A program made the translations under genes and the position numbers. From contig CM034113.1 of NCBI GenBank assembly GCA_019914945.1, positions 5,312,850 through 5,376,849 of the forward strand: a DNA stretch of 64,000 bases. Reading direction: 5' to 3'. The stretch comes from Typha latifolia (lineage: Eukaryota; Streptophyta; Magnoliopsida; Poales; Typhaceae). The notes beneath the pieces were generated by a model that saw only the letters and a list, made by a program, of their open reading frames with translations, made no database searches and was not told the origin of the DNA. Of this stretch, positions 1-10,784 are shown in pieces. Every line of letters begins with the position of its first letter. Position 1 is the first letter of the stretch.

Positions 1-328
1 AATCAATTAAGCATAATATCTTTTGAGGTGATCCGATCTAGTCCGAATCGTATCAGAGCACCTATATAAATAAGCAAAGTACTTAGATTAGAAGTTCAGA
101 GAGATTTATGTTATATTTCATTGTTTAATAAATATGGAAACCTATTAGTTCTCAACACAAAATCCTTTTCAATGTAAGATGGGTAAGTTAACTGTTCAAT
201 AATTATTTGCTTGCTATGTAACTATATATTTTAGTTCTTGTAAACAAGATGATTATCTCTGTATATTGTTCACTGGAATTTTTTTTAAACCTATAATTGT
301 ATCTTGTTTTTGAGGCTTGTGGAAAAAT
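1..328. other. AT-rich flank, nothing recognised
   Basis: I see no open frame of useful length, no terminal repeats and no protein similarity here. It borders the outer end of the large inverted repeat. Confidence 0.4.
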
Positions 329-658
329 AAAATTCTTAATTAACTAGTTAGTGAACCTTAAATACTCTCTTTAAAGAATTTTTTCTTGAATTATCTAACT
401 TTGATGACACAGGTATCTATGGTTACCCCATTGAAATACAAGCTTTATTTTTTATGCCTCTAAGATGTGCTTTAGTTATGCTAAAGCATGACAGATGAGG
501 GAATGAAATTTATGGGGTGGATAACAAAAAGCCTTCAACGCTTGAACAAGTAAATTCTAATTCAAGTTTAATTGAAATTAGGCAGATTTTTTTTGAAAAT
601 TATTTCTAACTAACGGCGTTGCTAATTATCGTAGTGAGAAAAGTTTTCGACTTCCTAA

Positions 659-2458
659 GAGCATCTCCAACCGAAAGCTCTCAAATATGGAGCCAAAAAT
701 GGAGCAAGAGCGTGGTGCACTCTAACGCATCGGGCTCCATATATATTAAAATAATAATATAATATATACTATTATATTAGTTATTTTAAATTACTTAATA
801 GGTCATCTTACTGTTATTATGTTTTAATAAAAAATATATGGTTAGAAAACTCTCATTGAGATCTTTAAAATAAAATTAACATTTAATAGTTCCAAAAGTA
901 ATTTTAAATTACTAATTTTTTAATTAAACGAATTACATTACACAAAATAAACATCGAAATAAGCATTACATGTCATTAACTAAAAATATCAAAATTGCAT
1001 TATATAAAATAAGCAAAAATTAACCAAACATAATAAAAATAATAAATGTTTAATATTCTGGTAAGTCATCTCCGTAGCCGCCGGTTCCAATTTCGTAGCC
1101 GCCGGTTCCGGTTCCGTAGCCATCGGTTCCGGTCTCGGTTTCATTTTTAATGTATTTCATGTTTGATATATTTCATATCTAATGTATTTTAATATTTAAT
1201 ATTTATATTGAAAATAATTTTAAGTAATTATATTTTAGGACACATAATTTATTAGACTCATTTTTTATAAATATTAAAAATTTTAAATTTTAAATTAGCT
1301 CAAAATTAATTAAATATTAGACTCATTTTAAAGGTCTCGATGAGACCTTTCTAATGGTATTATTTTTATTAAAAACTGATTAGAAAACTAATTATATACT
1401 CAGTTTAACTAACTAAATTATTTAATAAAGGATACAAATAGAATTAAAATTATTGAATATAATAATTATTGAGCAATTTTGGTATTTCAAAAGGTTAAAA
1501 TTACAAATGGAGTCGGGCTCCATTTTTATGGTGAGGCTCTTTGGAGCCCGGCTGAGCTCCAATGGAGCTCTAAAGCTAGCTCTAAATTTAGAGCTAGCAA
1601 TAGTGGGGCTCCAAATTTAGAGCCCCACTATGAAAATGGAGCCCGACTCCATTTATCATTTCAACATTTTGAAATACCAAAATTACTCAATAATTATTAT
1701 ATTTAATAATTTTAATTTTATTTGTATCATTTAATAAATAATTTAGTTAGTTAAACTGAGTATATAATTAGTTTTACTAATCGATTTTTAACAAAAATAA
1801 TACCATTGGAAAGGTCTCATCGAGACCTTTAAAATAAGTCTAATATTAAATTATTTTTAAGTTAATTAAAATTTTAAATTTTAAATTTTTTATTATTTAT
1901 AAAAATGAGTCTAATAAATTATGTGTCATAAAATATAATTACTCAAAATTATTCCCAATGTAAATATTAAATATTTAAATACATTAGATATGAAATACAT
2001 CAAATATGAAATACATTAAAAATGAAACCGGAACCGGTGGCTACGGAGATGACTTACCAGAATATTAAACATCTATTATTTTTATTATGTTTGGTTAATT
2101 TCTGCTTATTTTATGTAATGTAATTTTGATATTTTTAGTTAATATAATGTTTATTTCGATGTTTATTTCGTGTAATGTAATTTCGATGCGTTTAATTAAA
2201 AAATTAGTAATTTAAAATACATATGAAACTATTAAATATTAGTCTTATTTTAAAGATCTCGATGAGAGTTTTTTAACCATATATTTTTTATTAAAACATA
2301 ATAACAGTAAGATGACCTATTAAGTAATTTAAAATAACTAATATAATAGTATATATTATATTATTATTTTAATATATATGGAGCCCGATGCGTTAGAGTG
2401 CACCACGCTCTTGCTCCATTTTTGGCTCCATATTTGGAGCTTTCGGTTGGAGATGCTC
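659..2458. mobile_element. TIR element inside the hairpin, probably PIF/Harbinger-like
   Basis: Terminal inverted repeats GAGCATCTCCAACCG (659) and its complement (ending 2458) lie inside the larger inverted repeat. TAA precedes the left end and TTA follows the right end. PIF/Harbinger elements duplicate a TAA/TTA trinucleotide, but in a palindrome this pairing is forced, so it is weak support. The interior is AT-rich with no intact transposase. In the right arm, plus strand, a frame ends in NETGTGGYGDDLPEY with its stop at 2066-2068. The left arm carries the same tail on the minus strand, lengthened by repeats. That may be the C-terminus of a lost transposase; I do not recognise it with certainty. 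Confidence 0.5.
1072..1140 (-). repeat. Short tandem repeats coding a Gly/Thr/Tyr tail
   Basis: Three imperfect units of about 20 bp, core GTAGCCGCCGGTTCC, occur in the left arm. The matching place in the right arm (about 2021-2060) has one unit. Read on the minus strand they continue the GTGGYGDDLPEY-type peptide tail. This local expansion accounts for part of the length difference between the arms. Confidence 0.6.
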
Positions 2459-2787
2459 TTAGGAAGTCGAAAACTTTTCTCACTACGATAATTAGCAACG
2501 CCGTTAGTTAGAAATAATTTTCAAAAAAAATCTGCCTAATTTCAATTAAACTTGAATTAGAATTTACTTGTTCAAGCGTTGAAGGCTTTTGTTATCCACC
2601 CCATAAATTTCATTCCCTCATCTGTCATGCTTTAGCATAACTAAAGCACATCTTAGAGGCATAAAAAATAAAGCTTGTATTTCAATGGGGTAACCATAGA
2701 TACTTGTGTCATCAAAGTTAGATAATTCAAGAAAAACTTCTTTAAAGAGAGTATTTAAGGTTCACTAACTAGTTAATTAAGAATTTT

Positions 2788-4281
2788 GTATATATTTTAG
2801 TTCTCTATGATCATTATCAACACATTCCACCCCTATTTATAGGAGTAAAATCCCTAGCAGATCGGATCTACATGCGGATTATTCGATTTATTTAAAATTC
2901 AAAACAATAAGATAAAGCTAAGTAATTAACTTATCTCAACTCGATTTGACTTGACTCGACTTGACTCGCTGGCAGTAGACCCCTAGCTAGTCCTCGGGCT
3001 CGAACTGGTGCGAGGGCGGCCATGGTGAGTCATCGGTATGTCCACCAACCCCCAGCGGCTGCGAAAGGGACTAGGGGCCCCACTATAGGGGAGCAACGGC
3101 GGCGGAACGCCACGGCGGAGCCACCCTGACATAGGGGTAGCTTCCGCGACTATGGGCTGTCGAATTTGGCCACCCATCTGTCGGCGGCGACTGCGGCAGC
3201 CACCACTAGCTGGCAATCGGCCCGAGGATGCCGACCGTGGCCGCTGGTGGGCGTGGGAGCGTCGAACCCGTGGCCACTAGTCGCGAGTTTGCTGTAGCTC
3301 GAACCGCCGTTGCTGGCGGTCTTCCAACTTATGTCGGTGCGAACGGTGGTTGAGGCTCAGGTGCAGGGTCCCATGGGAGGGACCGGACGTGGTGGTGGGG
3401 GTCGGGAGCGATTGGATGGCTGCTAGTGGGAGGCTAGGGTTTTCAGCCCTAGCTCCCGCTGCGGGTGGGAAGACAGCTCGGGGGCCGTCTCTGGCGGCTA
3501 CTCCGGTGTCAATGCGACGACGGGCTCGGCCTGTAGGGACAAAAGGCGTTCCTCATTGACCGGAGGTTTGGTTCGCCTTCTCGATCCTTTTGAAACTTTC
3601 TATGGCTCTCCTCAATGATTCATGCAGCGAGTCCATGGACTCTACCCATGCCTTCGCCTATGTTGGTGGCTCGTCGTCAACTGTTGGTTGTGGTGGCGGG
3701 AGCACCACATCAACTCCCATAGGAATGGAGAGTGAGATCGTGGTTCTCCATGGTCGACCCCTCCTCATGGGTCTTGGAACGCGTGTTAACCATCTTCCGA
3801 GGAACGTCGGCTTTGATACTAATATTATGAACCAGATCTGGAATGATCCGTTCGTAAGAAAGTTATGAAAATTCGAGATAGGTCAAAGAGGACAGAATGA
3901 TAAATATCCAACATTGTGGCGGTTGTCGGAGGGTGGCGGACGGTCTAGGGTGGTGGTGGATGGTCGTATTGTAGGGTGGCTGCATAGGAGGTGGCTAGAG
4001 TTTGGATGCTTGAAAGAGATCTACGGTTATGATCTACTCCTATGAAGATAAAGACAATCCAACGGCTAAGGTAAAAAGATAAAGACGAAAATAATAACTA
4101 GCTAAACTTAGATTTCTCTCTATGATTATTATCAACACATGTCCACCCCTATTTATATGAGTAAAATCCCTGGCGGATCGGATCTACATGCGGATTATCC
4201 GATTTATTTGAAATTCAAAATAATAAGATAAAGCTAAGTAATTAACTTGACTCGACTTAACCCATGTGGTCGGATCGTAAT
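2788..4281 (-). mobile_element. Small non-autonomous LTR retrotransposon
   Basis: Sequence at about 2800-2965 recurs at 4105-4260 and again at 57060-57240, with shared landmarks such as ACCCCTATTTATA, GCGGATTATTCGATTTATTT and GACTTGACTCGACTTGACT. Between the first two copies lies a GC-rich stretch (about 2970-3820) with no polymerase domain. At 3808-3821 the minus strand reads like a decayed primer-binding site, TAGTATCAAAGC against the usual TGGTATCAGAGC. I therefore read 3824-4281 as the 5' LTR and 2788-2969 as a partial 3' LTR, giving a short element that needs other elements' enzymes. Open frames in the GC-rich part (2983-3216 minus, 3590-3868 plus) resemble nothing I know. LTR edges are approximate and lack clear TG...CA ends. 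Confidence 0.55.
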
Positions 4282-4994
4282 AGAATATATTTTAATTTTG
4301 TAAAATATTAGTTTATTAATATTTATCTTTTTTATATTTAATTCTACATACGTTATAGTCAAAAATAATATTTTATTATAATAAATATTTATAATATTAT
4401 TATATTTTATAATATTTTAATCTTATTATATTTTGTAATAGTTCAAATATTACATATTTTGTAGTAAAAAAATAGTAAACTTTATTTTACATGGAATATA
4501 TATTTTTAATAAACATTCCAAAATGAGATTATTAATTTTATTAAAACATTTAGAGTTTCATATTTTATTTTAGCTTAAAATCTGAGATTAACTAATATAT
4601 TTAAGTATATAAATTTAAAATAATATTTAATAATAATAATAATACCTTTTAAAATGTGCTTATGTTTATGAAATATTAAATTATTGATATTTATGCTGTT
4701 TAAATTAAATATTATTTATTTACTATAAAATAAAATAATATAATAAAAGATGAGATAGAGAGTAGAGATGAGTGATAAATTATGATAAGATGTTTAAGAG
4801 ATAGAAGAGATGAGTAATCAATTATGTACGATATTTGAAAGAGATAAAATATGAGTAATAAATTATAATAAAATATGAGTAATTTTGATAAATAGTGTTT
4901 ATATTATGAAATATGCCTATTCTAGTGTTTAGCTGTTATTTTAAAATAAGTGGTTGTATTCTAAAATAAGAATCATTCCTGAACTGAACGGGGC
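4282..4994. mobile_element. Tourist-like miniature element fragment
   Basis: The right end, read in reverse, is GCCCCGTTCAGTTCAGGAAT followed by the TTATTTTAGAATACAACC region. It resembles the left part of the elements inserted at 7629 and 10785, and the interior also shares their ATGAGTAATAAATTATAAT-type repeats. A TAA follows the end at 4995. The other end is missing or degraded. There is no coding capacity. Confidence 0.45.
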
Positions 4995-5767
4995 TAAACT
5001 TATTTATTGATACAAAGAAATTTTTGAAGAATTATTCAATCAGCCAAAAGAGAGAACGTTAGGCACGGGCTGATGATCCAATTTCGCAATGACAACGATA
5101 AGATAATGAGATTTTTTTTGTTGATATAAAATTAGTTTTGGAGAATGAATTCATTATCTAATAACAAATATATAACCAAAATACCGAACATACATCACAT
5201 TGTTTTCGAGACCAACTTCAACTCGATTTTGACTATCCTGTTAGGATAAAACTCCTATCATTCAAATTTATTTTCCTCAAAAAGTTTCCTCGAGATGGAT
5301 GATGAACCACGAACCTCCCCTCTTATTCGATCTTGGCCATTAAATTTAACCAAGTGTGAGAGATCAACAGATCTAAATTCCCTATCTGATTAACATTTCT
5401 AGGAGGAACCAACTTTTCCTCACAAGGCAAATCACTACTCAAGCATGCCACCCTTGTGAACTAAACAGTGGAATTTTGACTTAGAAATTAAGACCATCAT
5501 GACTATCACCAGGGCTCAATATATAAAACGAGTTGAATTTGCGGTATGCACTCCTTTGAGAAGATCCTTTGGAAGAGTAACAGGAACAAAAGATGCACAA
5601 CTTTAAGGTTGCCACACCTTTTATACAAGGTGGCTTTTAGGCTGACAGAGACCCAAGGTATACCCTCACTTTCCTTTTGGACAAAGGGATAAAGAGCTTG
5701 GCATGCGGGAACTTTAGGCCTCGATCGACGACCACCAGAATGCGTGCAATGCAATGCATTGCCACAG
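4995..5767. other. Low-copy-looking DNA, no gene recognised
   Basis: Base composition is more balanced than in the flanks and I see no repeat shared with the rest of the window. An 82-codon minus-strand frame at 5506-5754 has no recognisable domain. The stretch could be upstream regulatory DNA of the candidate gene at 5920. Confidence 0.3.
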
Positions 5768-5786
5768 TAGCACTAAAATAAAGTTT

Positions 5787-5919
5787 GGCCCAACCCCTTC
5801 TCTGAGCTTAATTTATTATCCAAACTCAAAACACTATATATAAGGTCATGTGGAATGTAATAACTCCATCTTCTCTTTCCCCTTCTCTTAGCATTTGCTT
5901 GAGTGGGTTCTTTGAATCC
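5787..5919 (+). promoter_or_regulatory. Promoter-like region with TATA box
   Basis: GGCCCAAC at 5787 resembles a plant site II (TGGGCC/Y-type) element. CTATATATAAG at 5834-5844 is a good TATA box. A CT-rich leader (about 5868-5890) follows, as is common in plant 5' UTRs, and then an ATG in strong context (AATCCATGGCT). The order and spacing are what a plant core promoter should show; transcription itself is an inference. Confidence 0.45.
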
Positions 5920-6021
5920 ATGGCTACCACTCTTCGTTTCCAAGCCATGTCATCTCCCTTGCTCAACGAACTCATTGGGATGGTCATCTTATCATTGTTT
6001 GATGAATGGAATCATCCCTGA
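5920..6021 (+). CDS. Candidate 33-codon small protein or first exon
   Basis: The frame opens at ATG 5920 in the context AATCCATGGCT, about 76 bp after a TATA box. It runs for 33 codons and stops at TGA 6019-6021. The peptide starts MATTLRFQAMSSPLLNELIG and ends FDEWNHP. The first part is Ser/Thr-rich and lacks acidic residues until Glu17, so it could act as a weak plastid-type leader. The middle (IGMVILSLF) is hydrophobic but too short to call a membrane segment with confidence. I recognise no family. It could be a genuine small peptide gene, the first exon of a longer gene (no convincing donor or acceptor pair seen), or a truncated relic. Nothing downstream to 7.1 kb gives a clear second exon. 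Confidence 0.3.
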   Translation: MATTLRFQAMSSPLLNELIGMVILSLFDEWNHP

Positions 6022-7097
6022 AATTAATGGATGTACGCATGAGGGGAATCTAGCTGACTGGTCCGACAAGTCCTTTCTTTTTTCTCTCTCTTTTTAGTTA
6101 TGGTTGTACTTTTTTTATCAGTGTTAGCATAATATTAGCTAACATTTTTGTATTTGGTTGTTTGATATGATCCAAGAAGTAGTTTAACTATACTTGGTCC
6201 TTGTTGGTTGATGGCTTCTGTGCTTGATTAGATATCCTGGTAACTTGGTGGCTTTCCTACATTTGGAGATAAGATTTGGATTAAACGATACTGTTAGCAT
6301 GCAACACGTGAAAGATCACCTAATCCTAGTCTCTAATGTTTTCAGATGCAATAGAAGTAGAACCGACGCACTTAAATTAGTTAATAAAGAAGAAGAAAAC
6401 ACAACTGCTTGATTACTTTCCTAAACATGTGAGATCGTGAGACAATTTATTGCCTATTTGATTAAGTCCAATGATGCTTATGTACTGAATAGTAGAAAGA
6501 TTTACAACCTGAATTATAATTCAATATTACTTATGGCTTAGCTCGATCCTTTATTTTCACTTACTGTTTACCATTTTACTAAGTGGTCTTCCCTATTAAC
6601 ACCATGAGTTATATTGAGATTAATGTGATCTGGGAATGACACAAAGAAGAGTATTTCTTCACTTCAATTCAGTAAATTCAATGTCCAATATCAAACTCAC
6701 CAACTGTTTTAAAAACTACTACAGCTATATGGGAATGAAATAATATAATGACATAACGTATTACTCACCTTACACTATTTTATAGGCAAGATCAGACATC
6801 ATTCACAAATACTGAAAAGGGAGGATGTCATATTCAAAAATTCACAATAATTCTCAGTATAGAAAAACTGAAATGCAGTTCTATGTTATGATTCATTTTC
6901 ACATTGGAGTTTTGAAAGAGTAACAGAATCCTCCGTCGCAGCTTTGGTGGAACACAAAGCTGCTTGAAATTATATGATATGGGAAGAGCTCTATACTTAT
7001 CTATTATTCACCCCATAGGTGGGAATATTGCAAGCCCAGCTTTTGTCTCCCCAGTCCAGTGGCATCTCTTTGCCTTAGCTTTTGGCATGCAACAAAA
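6022..7097. other. Unrecognised AT-rich DNA
   Basis: A short frame at 6224-6412 shows no domain. Pyrimidine tracts ending in AG (for example near 6100) look acceptor-like but lead to no recognisable exon. No repeats shared with other parts of the window were seen. Confidence 0.35.
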
Positions 7098-7098
7098 T

Positions 7099-7181
<83 letters not shown>
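7098..7181. repeat. Compound (AT)n(GT)n(GA)n microsatellite
   Basis: About 20 bp of AT, then about 20 bp of GT, then about 40 bp of GA follow each other directly. A short stub of the GT/GA part is repeated at 10496-10514, at the start of the second copy of the large tandem duplication. Confidence 0.95.
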
Positions 7182-7183
<2 letters not shown>

Positions 7184-7628
7184 TATAATAGGCATTAGAA
7201 TAATTCATCAGTATAGTTCTTTAAAATGCCAGGTAGGGTTCTGTGGATAAAACAATGTGTAGTAGTGTAGCTCTCATAATGTTCATATCTAGAGCTTGTG
7301 AGAAAAAGAATCATATCCTTCTTAAATCTCTCTTAAATAACTATAACTGATCACCTGTCTAACTATAGATCTATAATTATCAGCAAATATAATTTTTAGA
7401 ATGTTGTTTCTTGGATATTTTGTTGCCTTACTTTCCATGCAGATTTTTCTTTTGTTTTTAGTTGTTTCAGTAAGGTAATTCCGTAAATAACAAGAGAAAT
7501 AAAAATCTAGATATGCAAGTTGTTAGGTATCACATTAAGAGGGTCTAGTTTTACATTAGTAAAAAAAAGTAAAAGATTTATATATTTAAATTCTTAAGCC
7601 TTCACCTAATATTTTAAGTTTCGGTTTA

Positions 7629-8963
7629 AGAATAATAAAAATTCTTATTCCAAAATACAACCTCTTATTCTAGAATAATAGCTAATCATCTAAATAGTCA
7701 TATTTCAGAATATAAATATTATTTATTAAAATTACATCTTATACCCTACACTATCCAATTACCAATTTACTCATGATTTCACTACAACTTTTCTTAAATA
7801 TCTTATTGTAATTTATCACTCATCTCTTATCTTTTTTAAATATCTTATAATAATGCATTACTCCTCTCTCTAAATATCTTATCAATATCTTATTATAATG
7901 TATCACTCCACTGCGCTTTCTTTTTTTTTATCATAATTTTTATTTTATACTAAATAAATAAAATTCAATATAAACAACATAAATGTCAATAATTAAATAT
8001 TTGATAAAAATAAGCACATTTATTATTTTAATTGTATATATTTAAATATAAATATAAATATTATAAAACTCTTAATAATATAGTATTTAATTAGTATAAT
8101 ATTTTTTATAAATTATCTTATTATTAAAATAATTTTATATGTATTAATAACATAAAAATATAATATTAATAAACTATGTTAAAAAAAATATGTTAAAAAA
8201 AATATGCTCGATGTAAAATAAAATTTTATTATTTTTTACTCTAAATAATTTATATATATTACATAATTTCAAATACATCAGTTTGGTTTAATAACCTAGA
8301 CCTTATCATTGCACAGATATCAACTTTCAATGCATATATAGAAGACCAATATAGTAATGTCGAGCATTAAACACCTACCACTCATTAGTTCGAGCATTGC
8401 TTATTCATATATATAACATTATATATATAGCAATAAGCATTGCATATATAGGACAACTTCTATGTACCGTCATACTAGGAGCATTGCTTGCAATCGATAA
8501 TGCATTATCTACCTATCAGTATACAATGGATATGTAGGCGACAACCATAGTAGTGCGTGCTGATAGGTACTTAAAGCATGATAATGTATGATATGACATG
8601 GCAATATTAATGCATTACATATCTATTAGCTCACAATGTAAATATAGGCTCCTACGATTGTAATGCGTGCTGGTAGGTGGATAAAACATGATAATGTAAT
8701 GTTTAACGCATGCGTTACATACATACAATATATTATTTTTTCTCCATTTATCCCATCAATCTATTTTACATTAAATCAAAGAGTATTTTAATAATTTTCT
8801 TTTTTTATTTACTTTATATCACATCAAAAATACTTATTATACTTTTATTCTAGTTTATAAGTAAACATAATAATAGTTACTCCTAGAATAAATCTCTCAT
8901 TTTAGTAATAACAAATTAGACTTTACTATTTCTATCCTACTCTTTCTAAATGAGAACACAACC
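7629..8963. mobile_element. Tourist-like element inserted in TRIM LTR, copy A
   Basis: The first TRIM LTR is cut after TTTTAAGTTTC and resumes near 8967 with GAATTGAGTTGGGTTTTAAG. The inserted 1.3 kb starts GGTTTAAGAATAATAAAAATTC and ends TTCTAAATGAGAACACAACC, so its ends are imperfect inverted copies (GGTTTAAG..., GGTTGTGTTCTC...). It is about 75-80% AT by eye and has no coding capacity. The same element sits at the homologous place in copy B, and a related fragment is at 4282-4994. Confidence 0.5.
8480..8720. repeat. Two imperfect ~115-bp direct repeats
   Basis: Two successive units share the order TAATGCATTA, TACCTATCAGTA or its variant, ATATGTAGGC or ATATAGGC, GTAATGCGTGCTGGTAGGT, then GCATGATAATGTA. 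They lie inside the Tourist-like element. The homologous units in copy B are at about 11580-11810. Confidence 0.6.
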
Positions 8964-10784
8964 TAAGTTTTTGAATTGAGTTGGGTTTTAAGATTTGTGT
9001 CTAACCTTATTTCACTTGGATTAGAATTTCCTTTTTATCTCCCTAACAAGCGGTATTAGAGGCTAATAGTTCAGCAATCCTAGACTATCCTAAAGCAACT
9101 TAGTGCGATTAATTTGGTGGACTTAGTTTATATCCCGATTCTTCTAGAAAAGAATCATGGTAACATGTTAGTCGCAGTGTGGTACGACTAGTGGAGTTAA
9201 GGCTCTAGGTTGAGCTCGGGCACACCGGATGAATGTACAAGCTCGATTAGACTAGATGAAGCAAGTATTTTTATTTAGGACAATGATATGTGAAATTGAT
9301 ATACAAATTTAGACGAGTGGGTACGTAGTGACTCATGAAGAGCTGAATTCTTGAGACCACATATAAGAGAAATTGTTGAGTATCACATTATAGATGTTTA
9401 GTCTTATTTTTTAAAGAGAGAAAAAGTGAAAGTGTTTAAATAAATTATTAGGCTTTTACATAATAGTTGAAGCTTTTAGGGTTGACTTGAATTTTAATGT
9501 TTAAATTAAATCCTATTTCACTTGAACTAGGACTCCCAATCTCTCAAACAAGTAGGTATCAGAGCCCCAGAGCCGATGATTCAACAATTTTGATCTACTA
9601 TAAAGAAATTTGGTGCAATAAAAATGATGGCTATAATTTTATATATATATTCTTCTAAAAAAGGTCATGGTAATGTGTTAATCACGGTATGATGTGGCTA
9701 GTTGAGCTACCGTCCTACGTTGGGCTTAAACACATGAGATTAGTGTGCAAGCTTAGTTACATTTAATGGAACAAGTGTTCTTATTTAGAACAAGGATATG
9801 TTAAATTGACGTATGACCTCATACAAGTAGGTTCGCTGTTACTCATAAATAGAGGGTGATGGCATTAAAGAGTCAGTTTCTTAAGATAAATAAATAACTA
9901 GAAGAGAAATTGGTTTCGTTGAGAGTAGTAATTTGGACTGGAGAGGGAGCAATGGATGTTGGGTTTACACATGAAAGGGGATATTATTAAGGATGACATG
10001 TGAGTGCTTAGTTCTATATTAGAAGGAAAGAAAAAAGTTAGAGAGTTTATATATGTTCTCAAGTCTTTAGCTAATAGCTTATTAAATTCTTTAGGTTGAA
10101 TTGAGTTTTAAGGTATGTGCCAAACCTTATTTTACTTAGATTAGGAATATCTCCCCAAAACAAGTGACTCTTATACTGGTGGACCTAGTCAACCTTGTAC
10201 TCCTACATTCCTATTTTCAAGCTAACTTCAAGTTGCTTCAAAATTTTAATGTAATAAGATCATATTTAAGGTGGAATCTTGTTAACCGTGGCCTCCTCTA
10301 GTTAGATGAAATTAGATATGATTTTTCTAAGGGTTAATTTTATTTAAACCCTGAACTATCGTTATTTTCACATACATTCCCTAAACTCTTTTATTACTCA
10401 TATACCATGAACTAAGAAAAGTATTCATATATATTCTCCTTGAACCAAGTGGCTACTACGACTTCTAAACCAAAAATAATTTTTAGTTTAAGAGATGTGT
10501 GTGTGAGAAAGAGGTTGTAATAGGCATTTGGATAATTCATCAGTATAGTTCTTTAAAATGTTAGCTAGGGTTATGTGGATAAAACAATGTGGAGTAGTGT
10601 AGCTCTCATGATATTCATATGTAGAGCTTGTGAGAAAGAGAATCATATCCCTCTTAAATCTCTCTTAAATAACTATAACTGATCACCCATCTAACTATAA
10701 ATCTATAGTTATCAGCTAATATTATCTTTAGAATCTGGTTTCTTAGATATATTGTTGCCTTAAATTCTTAGGCCTTCAGATAAT

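Larger units (their letters stand above)
329..2787. repeat. 2.46-kb inverted repeat (giant hairpin)
   Basis: Two arms of about 1.2 kb are reverse complements of each other. The left arm starts with AAAATTCTTAATTAACTAG at 329 and the right arm ends with its complement at 2787. Matching landmarks appear all along both arms, for example around 410-480 against 2640-2710 and 660-780 against 2340-2458. The local axis is the perfect palindrome at 1575-1598. The arms differ by scattered substitutions and by extra sequence in the left arm (1072-1140), so the axis is not the exact midpoint. A transcript crossing it would fold into a long double-stranded RNA. It could be a foldback-type element or an inverted duplication of a transposon with its flank. 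Confidence 0.85.
7521..10162 (+). mobile_element. Multimeric TRIM-like element, copy A
   Basis: Three LTR-like units of about 175 bp are separated by internal segments of about 330 and 430 bp. They lie at 7521-9048 (interrupted by a Tourist-like element), 9374-9550 and about 9988-10162. Units begin TGTTGAGTATCACAT or TGTTAGGTATCACAT and end CTCAAACA or CCCTAACA. After unit 2, AGGTATCAGAGCC (9554-9566) matches the plant initiator-Met tRNA primer-binding site; after unit 1 a decayed version, CGGTATTAGAGGC, is seen. A purine-rich run precedes unit 2. There is no coding capacity. This fits a terminal-repeat retrotransposon in miniature arranged LTR-internal-LTR-internal-LTR. Confidence 0.65.

Noticed and set aside
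659..2458. TAA/TTA as a true PIF/Harbinger target duplication
   Set aside because: In a palindrome left TAA forces right TTA; they are inverted rather than direct copies, so they do not prove a target duplication.
3350..3868. Gly/Ser-rich frames of 69 and 92 codons
   Set aside because: Inside the GC-rich core of a non-autonomous LTR element; no domain and no support from other copies.
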